Positions 23,061 to 34,999 of a DNA stretch of 64,000 nucleotides are shown piece after piece (the first letter of the stretch is position 1; every line of letters begins with the position of its first letter). Source of the DNA: Pieris napi (Eukaryota; Arthropoda; Insecta; Lepidoptera; Pieridae); assembly GCF_905475465.1 (NCBI RefSeq), contig NC_062242.1, positions 12,675,501 through 12,739,500 on the forward strand. The letters are read 5' to 3'. The position numbers and the translations under genes are program-made. A model generated the notes under the pieces. The model saw nothing but the letters and a program-made list of their open reading frames with translations, had not been told where the DNA came from and did no database searches.

Positions 23061-24478
23061 GTGTTGCGTACTGCGTAATGCAAATCGTTTTAAAATTCTG
23101 TTAATTTGATAGAACTGGCTGACTTTTTCGAACTAGAATCTTTTTTGATGCTCTTAGAAGTTTTATTTTAAGGTATTTTCGTATTTTGTAACATAAATGT
23201 AATTAATGTGTATAAATGAGGTTAGATGGGATAAAGTGCAAGCTGCAATGTAGTACATATGTACCACAGCGTTCTGTATTTAGTTTCAATGCAGAATATG
23301 AATTAATAAATTATGATTCTGCGAAGAGACATCAATATTCAATAGAGCAAGGAACTATAATATTTTTGATATAATAATTGAATATACAAATTGCGAAAAA
23401 AAAAAGGATTTATGCGGGTGAGGTAAATAATAATTTTATATTGAGCTTTTTACACAAGCTGAAAGTAGTGGAGAGACGCTAGCAATTATACGGATCTTTA
23501 TCTCTCAGTGCTAAATTAGTATTGAATGTTGGTTAATATTGATAATTGTAATGATTTTAAAATAATAAGTAGACAAAACAGTGGTGCAACATATTTGCGC
23601 GCGGCTTGACTTAGCGTAATAAAAGACATTTTATGCATAGTGTACGTCATCAAAACTATTGAAATATGTCAGAAACTAACGTCAAATATCAATAGGAATG
23701 TTTATCTTCAACTACTGATAAATTATGACTACAAAATTAGGTAGCATCTTGCCCTGTATTTTTTCCCACATAACCAGTTTTTTTTAAACCAGATTCTGGC
23801 AACACCGGTAATCAACTCTTTGGCCATGACATAGAATCGTTATTCGAACTTTTTGAATTTCGAACGCGTCGCTTCGACAGAGGTCGGTCTTGTTTTGGTT
23901 AGTTTTTTTTCCTTTTTAGAATGTTCGAAGCACAGGTGTTTTCTGTCCCATCCTTTTTATTTGTGGCTTCTTTCGATGAGTAGTAGATTGAGATTACGTG
24001 TATTACAAACGTTTCTTTTCAAGAATTTAGAGATTTCATATTTACAAAATCGTTCATAAGAAATTAAAAAGAGTCATATGAGTTTAAGAAAACTCTGTTG
24101 ACGTCAACTAACTCTTTGAGTTGTCTCAAACTTTACTTTTGAAATGATAAATCAAAACAAACAAGAATATTATTAGCTAAAATGGACATTAGACAATATT
24201 GACTTGAAGTGATTGTTTAGTTTTTTTTTCTTTCTATTCAATTAGTATTATTTGACTAATAATTGCGTAATATACAATTATTTTAGAATCGCAAAAACAT
24301 CTATTCAATGAAATTCTGTAACGTCACTGTCATAGTACAATATAACAACTAAGACATACAATTTAATATCGCAAGACCTCGCATTGTATATGTCTGTAGT
24401 GTCATAGGATTCACTTCCATATATGAGGAATTCAGACAACATGCAAAATATTGAATTTAATTGATCTAATGGTAATTA
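23061..24478. other. Non-coding AT-rich stretch
   Basis: No gene or named repeat recognised. Short ORFs here are A/T-driven and lack domains. Confidence 0.5.
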
Positions 24479-24712
24479 ATGTTGGCCTAGTGAGGTCGTA
24501 GGTTCGATCCCCAGCTGTGTAACAATGGACTTTCTTTCTTTTTAAAATCGCTCGAACGGTGAAGGAAAACATCGTGAGGGAACCGGCTTGCCTCAGACCC
24601 AAAAACAACGACGTGTGTCAAGCATAAGAGGCTGATCACTTGCCTATTAGATTGAGAAATGACCATGAAACAGATACAAACATCTGAGACCTAAAAAGCT
24701 TGTATTGATTTA
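24479..24712 (+). mobile_element. tRNA-derived SINE, plus strand, head partly deleted
   Basis: TTGGCCTAGTG joins straight to AGGTCGTAGGTTCGATCCCC, so the segment between box A and box B is lost compared with the copy at 11664. The body (CGAACGGTGAAGGAAAACAT, GGCTTGCCTCAGACCC, GAGGCTGATCACTTGCCTAT) and the 3' end (CTGAGACCTAAAAAGCTTGT) are intact. Confidence 0.85.
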
Positions 24713-25097
24713 TTTATCTATATTTAGACGAGGATTGTACTGTCCAAATACCTTATTTATCTTTAATAAAGGTACGTAACATTAGAATGCAGTGGTATTT
24801 AAAGGTCTGGGAACGAAGGACACGGCATTTAATGTTTTTAACTAGGCTTAGAACATGGTAGCCATTCACTCATAAATCACCTTCGTTTGGTATACCGTTT
24901 ACTGTATGGTTTATTGTGAAATGACTAATTATTTGTTTACTATGATGTATCGGAATTGTAGTCAAGTAGGTAAGTGCGTCGACCGAACACATGGTGGTCT
25001 ATGGGGCCTGAACAAAATTAATAAAAGGCACTCACAGTTCAATTCACGCTGGTATGAGTCGACTAGCAAGAAATAAAGGCTTAGTTTTTTCTATATT

Positions 25098-25443
25098 ATG
25101 GCAGCACCAAAAGAAGTCGCGAGCTGTAAGCTCGGTATCCTGATCATCAAAGGCAAAACAAAGGAAGTATTTGATTTACCAGAACAACTAGGATCAAAGA
25201 CGGAATCGCAGCCGGCGATGGAGTCAAAGACGGAAAGGCTGCCATTTCAAACTAAACTAACGCTAAGGTCTTCGAATTCCTAAAGGCAGCAGGTATTAAA
25301 ACAGCCTTCATAAAAATCGTAGCAGCAACAGCGTTCATCTTGAAGAAATGTGATATGGTAGTGAATGGGTAACCAGGCCTCTCGCTACTGGTTTATTCCT
25401 TAAACACTTCATGCCAAGTAGGAATGATGCTTTGAGGATTTTA
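25098..25443 (+). pseudogene. Paics: Broken retrocopy of PAICS (bifunctional purine-synthesis enzyme), N-terminal part
   Basis: From the ATG at 25098 the frame gives KLGILIIKGKTKEVFDLPEQ, the start of the SAICAR synthase domain. After a frameshift near 25200 another frame gives AGDGVKDGKAAISN, an in-frame TAA where Lys is expected, then TNAKVFEFLKAAGIKTAF and KKCDMV. A second shift near 25360 gives EWVTRPLATG.FLK. All blocks are in PAICS order and nearly contiguous, with no splice sites, which suggests a processed (reverse-transcribed) copy. It stops being recognisable at about 25443; no poly(A) or target-site duplication was found, so a decayed genic duplicate cannot be excluded. The intact enzyme makes SAICAR from CAIR in de novo purine synthesis. 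Non-functional here. Confidence 0.88.
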
Positions 25444-25449
25444 GGTGCG

Positions 25450-26270
25450 TTGGCGGCCTTTGAGGGAGAATTATTCTCGTTAAAACAATTTGTCAATTCT
25501 GTTTCATTCCTTCACATTAGAATTAACTTCTTGAATTTTAATTTAGTATTGTATGATTCTTTTCGCTACGAAAGTGGTACATACAGATTGATTAATTATA
25601 AAAAAAACACACAATCAGCCATATAAAAATAGCCATGTAAATGTCAAATTAACTGTCGTACCTAATGTCATAATTATAAGAACAGTTAAGTTATTTATCG
25701 TTGTCAAAAGTTATGGTCTAAATATTCTCCCACACTATAATGTCACCTTGTCTTTAAAAATTTAATCACCTTTCCCTTGAAAGCATTACACGGCATCCGA
25801 TCTATAACTTCTGGGGAGGTAATTAATTAATTTGATAGCCATATACGTACACTAAAAAGCTAATTGGAAACGTAATTGTGACAGTTACAGAGTGTGACCG
25901 CTAAGAGTGAGTAATAGAACATTTAAAGCCGTATTTTTCATCAGTTCACTCCATTCAAAGTAAATTGAGGTGCAAATAAAAAAGTATAAATAACACACAA
26001 CACAGGTACATCCTGCACTCATACAGACGTATAATGACGAGTTCATTTTACGCGCCAACGGAAATTATCGTAAAAAACCTGCCAAGTGCGAGTTTACTTC
26101 TTGTTTATCGTTAAGTAATCACAAATAAACTACATAAGTAATATTTTATATAAAACAATACTTTAGTTTAAGACTTTAAATACTTATGAAAAAAGGGACT
26201 GAAAACCCTTTCAAATGCAATGAGTTTAATAACATTATATTTGTTTTGATTTAATTACATTTATCTTTAA
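25450..26270. other. Non-coding stretch
   Basis: AT-rich, no gene or named repeat seen. Confidence 0.5.
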
Positions 26271-26274
26271 TATT

Positions 26275-26548
26275 TTTTATTGTAACGGGACAAACGGGCA
26301 TGAGGCTCGTCTGTTGTTAAGAGATAACTAGAAGGCTCGCAAGTGCGCTGCCGGCCTTTTAGAAATTGGTACGCTCTTTTCTTGGAGGACCCTAAGTCGA
26401 ATCGGTTCAGCAATACTTTAGTGGGCAACTCGGAGCTAGTGGTGGTGCGCGGCAAAAACTGCCTTAAATAACGCTCAGTTATGGAACAACGGACGTCGAG
26501 GTGCTACGTGGGCTTTTGTATTTTGCCTGGACGCCCGATGATGAAACT
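26275..26548 (-). mobile_element. LINE 3' end, family A
   Basis: On the minus strand the ORF tail reads LPTKVLLNRFDLGSSKKRAY then QFLKGRQRTCEPS, clearly the same protein end as NQLPTEVFPNQFDLGSFKKR at 61922-62320, then the 3' UTR block GATGAGCC..GCCCGTTTGTCCCG and an A/T tail. 5'-truncated and mutated. Confidence 0.8.
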
Positions 26549-27984
26549 TTTTTTTAAATATAAACAGTTTGTTTAAGTAATATTAAATGAAACTTCATCA
26601 ACGTTCCATAAACCAAAGATTTATTATGATTCACTTATAAAAACTACCTAGTATCTTACACATTTTTTAAGTATAATTTAAATTCCCAATTCGGTCCCAT
26701 TTATCCGCGGAACCCCAAACCCGAAGACATTCATGAATCGTCCAATTCGTGTGCGAGCGCAGGTGCGGACGACACCTGTCTCTTTCCCTCGCTCTCTCTC
26801 CCACACCGGATTTCAAAACCGACCCTTTGGTGCCTTCACGTCATTTTACTAATCATTTATATCTAGTACTACAGAGTTGCGTCATACAATGTCGACAAAG
26901 GACCATATGTTCTTTTTATATGTTCTCTTTTTCGAATTCTTCGGGATTATAACGGATTAAACTTATCCAGAGCTGGATATATTCGGTAGTGATCTGATGA
27001 ATTTTAAAGAAAGCATTGTTAAGTGCCTATCTCGTACCGTACGCAGTTTTGTTGGTAACTTTTCCTGTAACAATTATTATGTTCAACATTGTCATATATT
27101 TTAGAAATGATTGGTTGTAACATTTACTTTAAATATATGAGTCTGTATGATGTGGTAAAGTTGAATAAATAAATAAATATGTTTAATTTTGTAGTATTAT
27201 TATTTATAATAGACAAGTCAAGACATATTATGTTTCTTTGATATATTTTTTCTTTTATAGACAGATAGGTATACATGTCGTCGAGTAGCTGTTGACGGAT
27301 GCCTGGATTTGAATGTACGATAATAATAAAAAAATGTATCTTAATTGCAATCCTGCAATTCAATAATATAATTAAAGAAAGTAATTTTAGCCATAAGTGA
27401 ACATTAGTTTCTGCAGAGAAATAGTATCTTTTCATCTTCGTTTTATTTATGTTACTTGAGCAAACTTGACTTTCTCACTTACGAAATCTTATTAATATTT
27501 GTTGGAAATATCAAAACATGTTAATAAAATAGTATTTTTAAGTTACGTAGTTTAAAAACAGCATCTATTCGTTTTATGTTGGATTTAGACGAGTTATATT
27601 TTTTTAATATAAGTAGTATATTTCGGAACAACGTCGGTAATACCAGCTGTGTATGTTATTAAACTATATCTTGGGATGTATAAATTGACTTTACAGTTAA
27701 ATCGTTAAAATAAGTAGTTTATTTGATTTGCGAATATAACTCGTAATCAACGCCTATTCTAGAGACACTGATAGTGATTCTGTAGTTATTAATAAAGTAC
27801 ATTTCTATACAAGAACACAAAGTGAAATTTATTTTTATTCATTCAACGACACTTAGCACGTACTATGTCAAAAATCAACACATTTTTGGCCGACGGGAGT
27901 CAGGTTTAGATCTAAAGTAAGTTCTATAGTACTTTCTATACTTTATTTTTATATATAACAGGAGTAATCTGGACACACACTACC

Positions 27985-28220
27985 AGGCTCGCCTTGCCAG
28001 GCCTATTAAGAATTTATACGCTCTTTTCTTGAAGGAGCCTAAGTCTAATTGGTTCGAAACTTCATCAGTGGGCAGCTGGTTTCAATAGAAGTCTTGCACG
28101 GCAAATACTGCCTAAATATCGCTCAGTTGTGGAACGACGCACGTCAAGGTGATACGGATGGTATTTTGTATTCTGCCTTGACGTCCGATGATGAAACTCA
28201 GCTGCAGGTATTAATAGTAG
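27985..28220 (-). mobile_element. LINE 3' end, family A, internally deleted
   Basis: The minus strand carries CTGCAGCTGAGTTTCATCAT, CCGTATCACCTTGACGTGCG, AACTGAGCGATATTTAGGCA and FDLGSF-type coding sequence. The segment between the ORF tail and the 3' UTR is largely missing. Same family as 61740-62330. Confidence 0.75.
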
Positions 28221-28397
28221 TAAGCTATCGCTTCATTCAGTGCAACATTACACTTTATATATATAATCTTTACTTATATAAAAGACTTAATGAGGTGTTT
28301 ATAAAAAAAATTAAATATTCTTACATATAATATCTTTAAGAACAAACATTGAAAGATGAAATGTTCCCTCATCAACACGAAAATGCAAAAAACCTCA

Positions 28398-28573
28398 GTT
28401 TTGTATGGCGCAGCCCGGACATACACCGACCACTATTTAAGCCTTGACTTGTTTAAGATATCGCGGAATATGCTTCGAAAGAGTATTAAGAATGTCCATA
28501 ACGCTAACCTGCACCATGAGAACACCCCACTTACACACCATCACACAACACAGCCGAATTAGACATTACTTAC
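28398..28573 (+). repeat. Unclassified interspersed repeat B, copy 1
   Basis: GCGCAGCCCGGACATACACC, GACCACTATTTAAGCCTTGA, CTTGTTTAAGATATCGCGGA, ATATGCTT and, at the end, ACACAGCCGAATTAG match the minus-strand copy at 50750-50935. In this copy a 68-codon ORF covers it, but the ORF is not conserved in the other copy, so I do not call a gene. Confidence 0.8.
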
Positions 28574-29059
28574 TTACTCTGCTAGTATTTTTTCTTTTCG
28601 TAAATGTTTGAACCTTCTTGTATTTATTATGTATTCCATCTTCGGCTACATGTTTAGTATAATTGTTTTTTGTTGTATATAATTTATGTTATATATAGCG
28701 AATGAAAAAAATAATGTGTGTGACTGAGAGGAACAAGTACATTTTTGCGACCATTTTTACAAACAATATTTGCAACAATTGGATGCATTGAATACACTAG
28801 ACCTGCACACACGTGATTAGTCAGCAAAGGTGCATGCAAGTTAGTCAAAGATAGTCTAATCTGATTCAAAAAGTAGAACCTCCTGACTTTATTACAAGCA
28901 CCTTTAGCCTTAAATAGCCCCAAACTCGTAGGGGGCTAAACAAAAGACGATAAAATGACTCCCACGGTCATCGAATTATAGGGTTGCCGACCCATATGAT
29001 ATAGAATTAAATAACAGACACCTCTGTTTTCCAGTGTTATCATTATTGATTTCTGAAGT

Positions 29060-29190
29060 GTTTTTTTTAGAACAGGAGGCTCATCTGATTTTAAGAGATA
29101 CCGCCGTGATACATGGTTAAGTGATACATGGACACTCAATGCCAGTGGACACGCCAGTGCGTTGCCGGCATTTAAAGGAGTTATTAATTG
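29060..29190 (-). mobile_element. LINE 3' end, family A, UTR only
   Basis: AACAGGAGGCTCATCTGAT, GATACATGGACACTCAATGC and GTGCGTTGCCGGCATTTAAA are the complement of the 3' UTR of the copy at 61740-62330. No coding part remains. Confidence 0.75.
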
Positions 29191-29947
29191 GTGTCTTCTT
29201 AAATAAATAAATATTTTAATTTCGCAAAGAAAGTGGTACATTCAGATTGATTAATTAATAAAAAAATACACGATTTTTACTGTTCCTTAAGTTGAAATTA
29301 AGGTTACTTTATCATTAAGATACTGTGGAATTAATGTCACACTGAAATCGATGTATTGGATTAGAATAAAGATCATTTAATGAAGGTAAAGTACACTTTT
29401 TTATTTATTTGTTTATTTTACACATTTTTGATTTAATAAACTGCCCAGCTTTATTTCTATACATATAAAAATATAAATAGTTTGCAAAAGTATAAAATTA
29501 ATACCATTCAGATACTTAATTTAAAATGAAAATATATGTTTAATATTGGCAACCCTATTCAAATGCCTTGTGACTCAACGTCACGGTTCGCGGCGTTAGG
29601 AAGAAATTATTAAAACTAAGATGGTCAGGTTAACTGCATGCATCATAATATTACAAAGAATCGTTTTTTTTAATATTACTGTTGTTTGAAAAGTATACTA
29701 CGAAATCTCTGGTGTATTTTTTAATCAATAATGTCAATAAAGACTCTTAAACACTATTCAAATACTGCTAAACTTTTGATCTAATAACTTTAACTAACTT
29801 CAGAAGAGCCAAAAAAGGTTTAAAACTTCGAAGTATTTTTTATTGTTAACTAATGAGATATTCTTAATTTAGCATTACGTCGTTATTTTTCAATCCTGAG
29901 ATTGTACATAGCCATTCTTCTCCTATCGATTTAATATGCATTACACA

Positions 29948-30420
29948 AATGTATTTACAATATTCTCAAGCTATATAGTAATACAAAATTTATAAATAGA
30001 AAATTAAAACAAATTTAAAAAGTTTGGTCCCTGTGGCAGTGTACCATTAATGCTTAAATTTTTACGCTGTACTGCTTGTTGAACCAGGGGTCACTGGTGG
30101 TACTATCCACCAGGCGCCAACTTAAATCTTTAATTAGCGCCTGTGCACTTGAACCCCACGGCCCAAGAATCCAAAGGGAACAAAATCCAAGTTAGAGGGA
30201 AGGCTTATATTTGAACCGTTTATCTTCCGCTTACTCTGCGGCCTGGCTTCTGTGCTTGCCTGAGGGAGGTGAGACGGGGCTAACGTGTCCACACATGTAG
30301 CATCCCTTACTAAAGGCCGTCCCGTCTTCCAAGAGATCAAAGACATCCCATCCGGCCGCTTGCCATCGCCTCTAGCCATGTCAAATCTTCTTTTTAGATT
30401 CGTTTTTAATTTTGTATTAA
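29948..30420 (-). mobile_element. LINE fragment with KRPDGM and ATCVDTLAP motifs, plus 3' UTR
   Basis: The minus strand encodes RRFDMARGDGKRPDGMSLIS, WKTGRPLVRDATCVDTLAPS and, near the end, FVPFGFLGRG. This is a widespread LINE ORF C-terminus in insects (RPDG....PW..GR.L.WDATC.DTLA). The 3' UTR (30120-29948) holds AAACTTTTTAAATTTG and ends in the tail shared with copies at 20098, 34910 and 62987. The protein stays open over about 110 codons, so decay is limited, but everything 5' is gone. Its exact clade is uncertain. Confidence 0.8.
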
Positions 30421-30944
30421 AGTTAGACATTAATTCTTTTTGGGCGTTGAACAATATAGACCGAGTAGATTTCAATAAAAATATTCAATTGAACACATAA
30501 TCCTACCTCATGAATAACTATCTAATGGTGAAAATCGTACAAGAAACAGTTGGGTAGTTTAGGGTTTATCGCATACAGACAAACAGCGGGAGGCGACGAA
30601 CTCATCATCTCTGGTAAAATACGTAATAAATTTATCACAATACAACATTATCCCAGACTGTATTGCAAGTATTCATTGAATAAAAAAATTATTCAAATCG
30701 CTCGCTTCATTAAACACGATTTACGTGAGAAACAAGTGCCTCGATCAGTTTCAAATAATTTATTCAATTTGCATGCAAATACATGCATTTTTACAGAATG
30801 CAGATTTCCTGTTTAAGTTGAAGAAAGCTTTAGTTTCTACCATTATTCTGTGTCGTTTATATTATGGATATCGTGAGCAGGCAGGCTGTCATTATATTTT
30901 AATGGTTTATTTGGAGAATTAAATACATATTATAAAGCAATTAA

Positions 30945-31055
30945 GCGAGAAAACCGGTTAGTCTTAGACCCAAAACCAACAAGGCAAGTCAGACTCAGGA
31001 GGCTGATCACCTATTTGCCGAGTTGGCTTTAACGGGACAATACAGCTTCTCTTTA
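30945..31055 (+). repeat. SINE fragment (3' half), plus strand
   Basis: AACCGGTTAGTCTTAGACCC, AGTCAGACTCAGGAGGCTGA and TCACCTATTTGCC match the SINE body; head and 3' end are missing. Confidence 0.65.
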
Positions 31056-31196
31056 ACTGTATCACGAAGTTAAACTACTGTTTTTAAAACTAAACTTGTC
31101 ACGCCTTTCTATAGAATATATTTTTTCTCAGTCCATGCGAGGATTTTTGGTTATTAATAATTGATTAATGTTTCCAATTTTATTATTTGCTGTCTC

Positions 31197-31221
31197 CGCG
31201 TGAGAAAATAATTCTCACGCG
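31197..31221. repeat. GC-containing hairpin, 10-bp perfect stem
   Basis: CGCGTGAGAA, loop AATAA, TTCTCACGCG. Isolated within AT-rich DNA, with no coding context. Confidence 0.7.
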
Positions 31222-31439
31222 CTTTTCATGATTTCATGTGTTTCCTTTCAATTTGTTTTCTTTCAGTTCAATTATTAAAATAAGACATAATATATAAATC
31301 GTTGTTTCTTTAGTTATAAAAGAAAGTCGATTTAAAGGTATGTTAGTTATGTAGATCTATCGATCAGTCATAACTGTAAAAATTTTATGATTACGTGGTA
31401 ATAACATAAACAAATACATAATATAACATTATTCATGAC

Positions 31440-31615
31440 AGTCCCCACTAGGGTAGAGTGGAGAAAATTAGTGGTTCTATGTATTTTTGTATGCTGTATC
31501 ATTCTCAGACTTACTGAATATGCATAAAACATTCATAAGAATCGGTCGAGCCGTTTCGGTGGAGTATGGGAACGAACATAGACACACGAGAATTTTATAT
31601 ATTAGATAGTCTTAA
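31440..31615 (+). repeat. Transposon 3'-end fragment
   Basis: Contains CACTAGGGTAGAGTGGAG, AATCGGTCGAGCCGTTTCGG and ends GAATTTTATATATTAGAT. The ATCGGT.GAGCCGTTTCGG...ATTAGAT pattern is a frequent terminus of lepidopteran transposons. A related ending occurs at 44390-44495. Confidence 0.55.
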
Positions 31616-32830
31616 AATTTCATCTAATTCATGGTCTTATACTAAATTCGTAAAAGACCATGAGTAAATACGATAAGATAGATATGTTTAGCCATGGAAG
31701 GCTTCAGACTCTGTTTTTATAGGCATGATTATTACCACCATTAAGACGGAAAAATACCGCACGGTCAACTTGCATTTACGGTTGTCAAACACGTTTGTTA
31801 TTTATGTAACGTAGAAAAGCTCTTGAACTAAAAGTTTTAAAATAATTGCTCAATTAAGCTCTAAAATAAACACTTGCAGCATCAAATAGGATTAGATCCT
31901 CTCTGTTCAGTGGTTCTACGTAAAGATATGAAGACCAATCGATCAGTCTAGACACGTCGAAACTTCATAAAGGATAAAAAATTAAAAACTTTTCAATAAC
32001 ATGAGAGAGACGTCTTTGCGTTGACTGTGGTTATATTAAAAACCTCCTACATTCGGGTTTGTTTTCTTATAGGCTTACATTTTTCGCCAATTATGTATAT
32101 TTTTGTACTATACGATAGCCATTCATTTCAACAGGTAACCAGGCAATATATACACAAATTTTATTATTTTAAAACAAATGTTGCCCCGGTAAATTGGTAT
32201 TACTCATGTATGAAGCTATATAACTAGCAGCCGAGTACCTAGATATGATTTTGAGCATACTTTGCAAAGAACGCATACTAACAGGTAGTGGTACTCGGGA
32301 ATAATGTACTATATATAAGCGGTCCATTACATTTTGAGTAGTCCGCAGTCGCAATACCCGTCCACTCCCAAACGTTGCGAAGCCATGCTATGCTATGACA
32401 CGCCGTTTACCGTTTTGATTTTACCCATTATAATTAATTAAAGGAGGTGGTCATGGCGGTCATGGCGCGACTCGTGACCCCGGTACGCAACTTTCCGTTG
32501 TTTAATGTTCTGCATAGGATCTTTCGACGGTTCAAAAATTGTGCAAGACTTTTTTATTCCCATTTATTCGCTAACCAGACGCAAATTTGTTAAAGACAGA
32601 ATGAAGTGTGTCACCATGTGCTTGACTCAAAGATATTTAAATCGTGTATCACACATCTCTATTTCCTGTTTCTTTAACCGTTAGTTAAAACTATATCATG
32701 CATATTATTAGTTTCGATATATGTCGTTGTGAGAGTGTTTAGTTTGACGCATTCCGTGACTTAAGACTTGACAAATTCAGATATTAATTGGCTACCATCT
32801 TATCACAGTGATCTTGTTAAACAGTTAAAT
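31616..32830. other. Non-coding stretch
   Basis: No gene recognised. A short direct repeat GGTCATGGC occurs twice near 32450. Confidence 0.5.
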
Positions 32831-32839
32831 ATATTTGTG

Positions 32840-33200
32840 TTGCCAGTTCAAGTCTTCGTCAACCGTTTGCCTTATTCTGGGTATCTACTGGCCCGAGAAG
32901 ATCTCTAATACGCAACTTTGGGAGCGCTGCCGAGAAACCCCGATTAGGCAACAGGTCAAGCGATGCAAGTGGAAATGGTTAGCCCATATACGAAGGGATT
33001 CCAATTATATCCCCAAGCAGGCGCTTGATTGGAACCCACAAGGAAAGCGGAAGCTTGGCCGTCCCAGGCAAACCTGGCGTCTTACAATTGCAGTTAAGGC
33101 AAAGAGAGCCGGAAAAACTTGGAGCGAGGTGAAATACGAGGCTCAAGACCAAACGCGCTGGAGACTCTCTGTGGACGCCCTCTACCCCATCTAGGGGTTA
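32840..33200 (+). mobile_element. LINE ORF tail (LWERC...KWKWLAHI...QALDWNPQGKRK), frameshifted
   Basis: From about 32868 the frame reads ILGIYWPEKISNTQLWERC, KRCKWKWLAHIRR, QALDWNPQGKRKLGRPRQTW and RWRLSVDALYPI before a stop. This is a common LINE C-terminus. The preceding segment VQVFVNR lies in another frame: one extra T near 32864 breaks the ORF. About 110 codons stay open after it. 5' truncation lies near 32840; no clear tail or target-site duplication was seen. Confidence 0.8.
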
Positions 33201-34065
33201 TGGGACATTAAGTCAAGTATGTTAAATCAAATTCACACTAAAACCTCGATACAGTATTTAGCTAAGCTTTATTAAAATATTGTTTTAATTAGGCTCCTAT
33301 TTATCTCAGGCCAAATACCAAGGGATTAATAATCAGGCATTACAACGAAAATTAATGAAAAATCTTAACACAATGAGGTCATTATCAGTAGGTGCTCGAA
33401 ATAAGTTAATGTTGTATTAATGGTGTAATTATAATCCTCCCACGGGGAATGAATGACGATATTCATGGGTCTAGTGCGGTCGGCGGCGATGGCCACGCGC
33501 TACAGGGTGTTCTATTTTAGAGAGGAATTTATTTACGAAATTCAAAATCTTATTGTTATAATTTAGTATAAGAGTATGAATTAGAAAAACTATTATCATG
33601 TACTGTTACATTTCATTATGTGTTGTGTACAAGTGTTACTCAACTAAATAAGATTGTTTATTGTTTTCTTATTAGTTACCAGTTTTATTACTCATTCATA
33701 AAGCCTATATTGCTGACACCCAGTATAATATATACAAACATTTGTTTTATTTACACATAGGCCTCTTCCAGCTGCTTCCATTCTTTTGTAATGTTAGCTC
33801 ATCTTGTCCAAGATATGTTTCTTATTCTCTTATCTCTTGCTCTGTCTTCCTCTTTTCCTTTTTCCATCTCGTGTTTGCCATTCTGTAATAATATTTGTCA
33901 ATTTCAACCTGCCATCTCTCGACTGGATTTAAATGAGTTCATTTGTACCAAATCCATTAAGTATTTGTTTATACTCGTATATGAAGTTTTTATAATTGGC
34001 TTAAAAGGCCTATATTTATAACATAATTTACATAGTTATAAGCTGTAAATCTTCTTAAAAAATAT
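33201..34065. other. Non-coding stretch
   Basis: T-rich on the plus strand around 33780-33880; no gene recognised. Confidence 0.45.
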
Positions 34066-34312
34066 TTAATATTACAATTTTCCAAGACTTCTTTACTTAC
34101 ACTGTTAATTTTTACTATTATTTATATTTTCTACTATTATTATTATTACATTATTTTTCTCGTTTTTGCGTCTGAGGCGCAAAATAAATGTTGTGGTCTC
34201 TGGTAGAATTACCAGGGCTGTGGAACACATCTGCTCCACAGCGTAATGCTGAGCCAGTTACGGCCATAGCACACACACATTACACACTTAAAATGAACCT
34301 TATTCCTTTTTT
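34066..34312 (+). repeat. Unclassified interspersed repeat C, copy 1
   Basis: TTCCAAGACTTCTTTACTTA, a (TAT)n stretch, GTTGTGGTCTCTGGTAGAAT, CTGTGGAACA..TGTTCCACAG-like hairpin and CATTACACACTTAAAAT match 55440-55675 throughout. The arms CTGTGGA and TCCACAG form a 7-bp stem around 34214-34240. Confidence 0.85.
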
Positions 34313-34909
34313 GTAATTTTTCTTTTTTGATTATTTTTATTATTATTTTCTGTTTCGTTAGTAATAAAAATTATGTCTGTTTCTATATTTTAACTATTAA
34401 TATAATTAGAATCAGTGAGTGTATGAATAAAGACTTAATTGAACACCCTGTGGCATTATCTCTATAACCCCGTCACACTCTAGAGCGCGCTGTGTGAGAG
34501 TCCCACGACGTCTTACTATTTCAACATCTTATCTGTACTGCACGGATGGACAGACACACTCAGTTTTTCAATATCATCGATGAAATTTACGATTCGATAA
34601 TGTAACTCTTCGAGGTATATATATTTATAAAACATTGTCTTTTACTTTGATATTTTAAAAGTTAAATATTTAAAAAAATCTTATTTTCTTTTATCATCAT
34701 TCTGCAATTTCTTCTTTACTAGAACGAAAACATTTCGTTTTGTGACAACACAATATACATACTGTAACAGACAGAATCTTATATATTATATTTTTATTAT
34801 TTTATATTTTTTACTGATTTAAAACATTATACGTTAAAGAAAAACTGTAAAGTAAAGAACTGTGTAATGCATATTTATCTTTCAATAAGAATTAAGAAAA
34901 AGGTAAAAA

Positions 34910-34995
34910 TATACAGTATTTACAATATTCTTAACTTAGTAATAATAATAATAAAAAATTGATAAAATTAAAACAAATTTTAAAAGTTTGGCAGC
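34910..34995 (-). repeat. 3' tail of the KRPDGM-type LINE
   Basis: TACAGTATTTACAATATTCT, TAACTTAGTAATAATAATAA and AAACAAATTTTAAAAGTTTG follow the 3' UTR of 29948-30420. Coding part absent. Confidence 0.75.
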
Positions 34996-34999
34996 ATTT

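Noticed and set aside
27124..27435. 103-codon minus-strand ORF
   Set aside because: Low-complexity I/N/L/Y-rich translation of AT-rich DNA.
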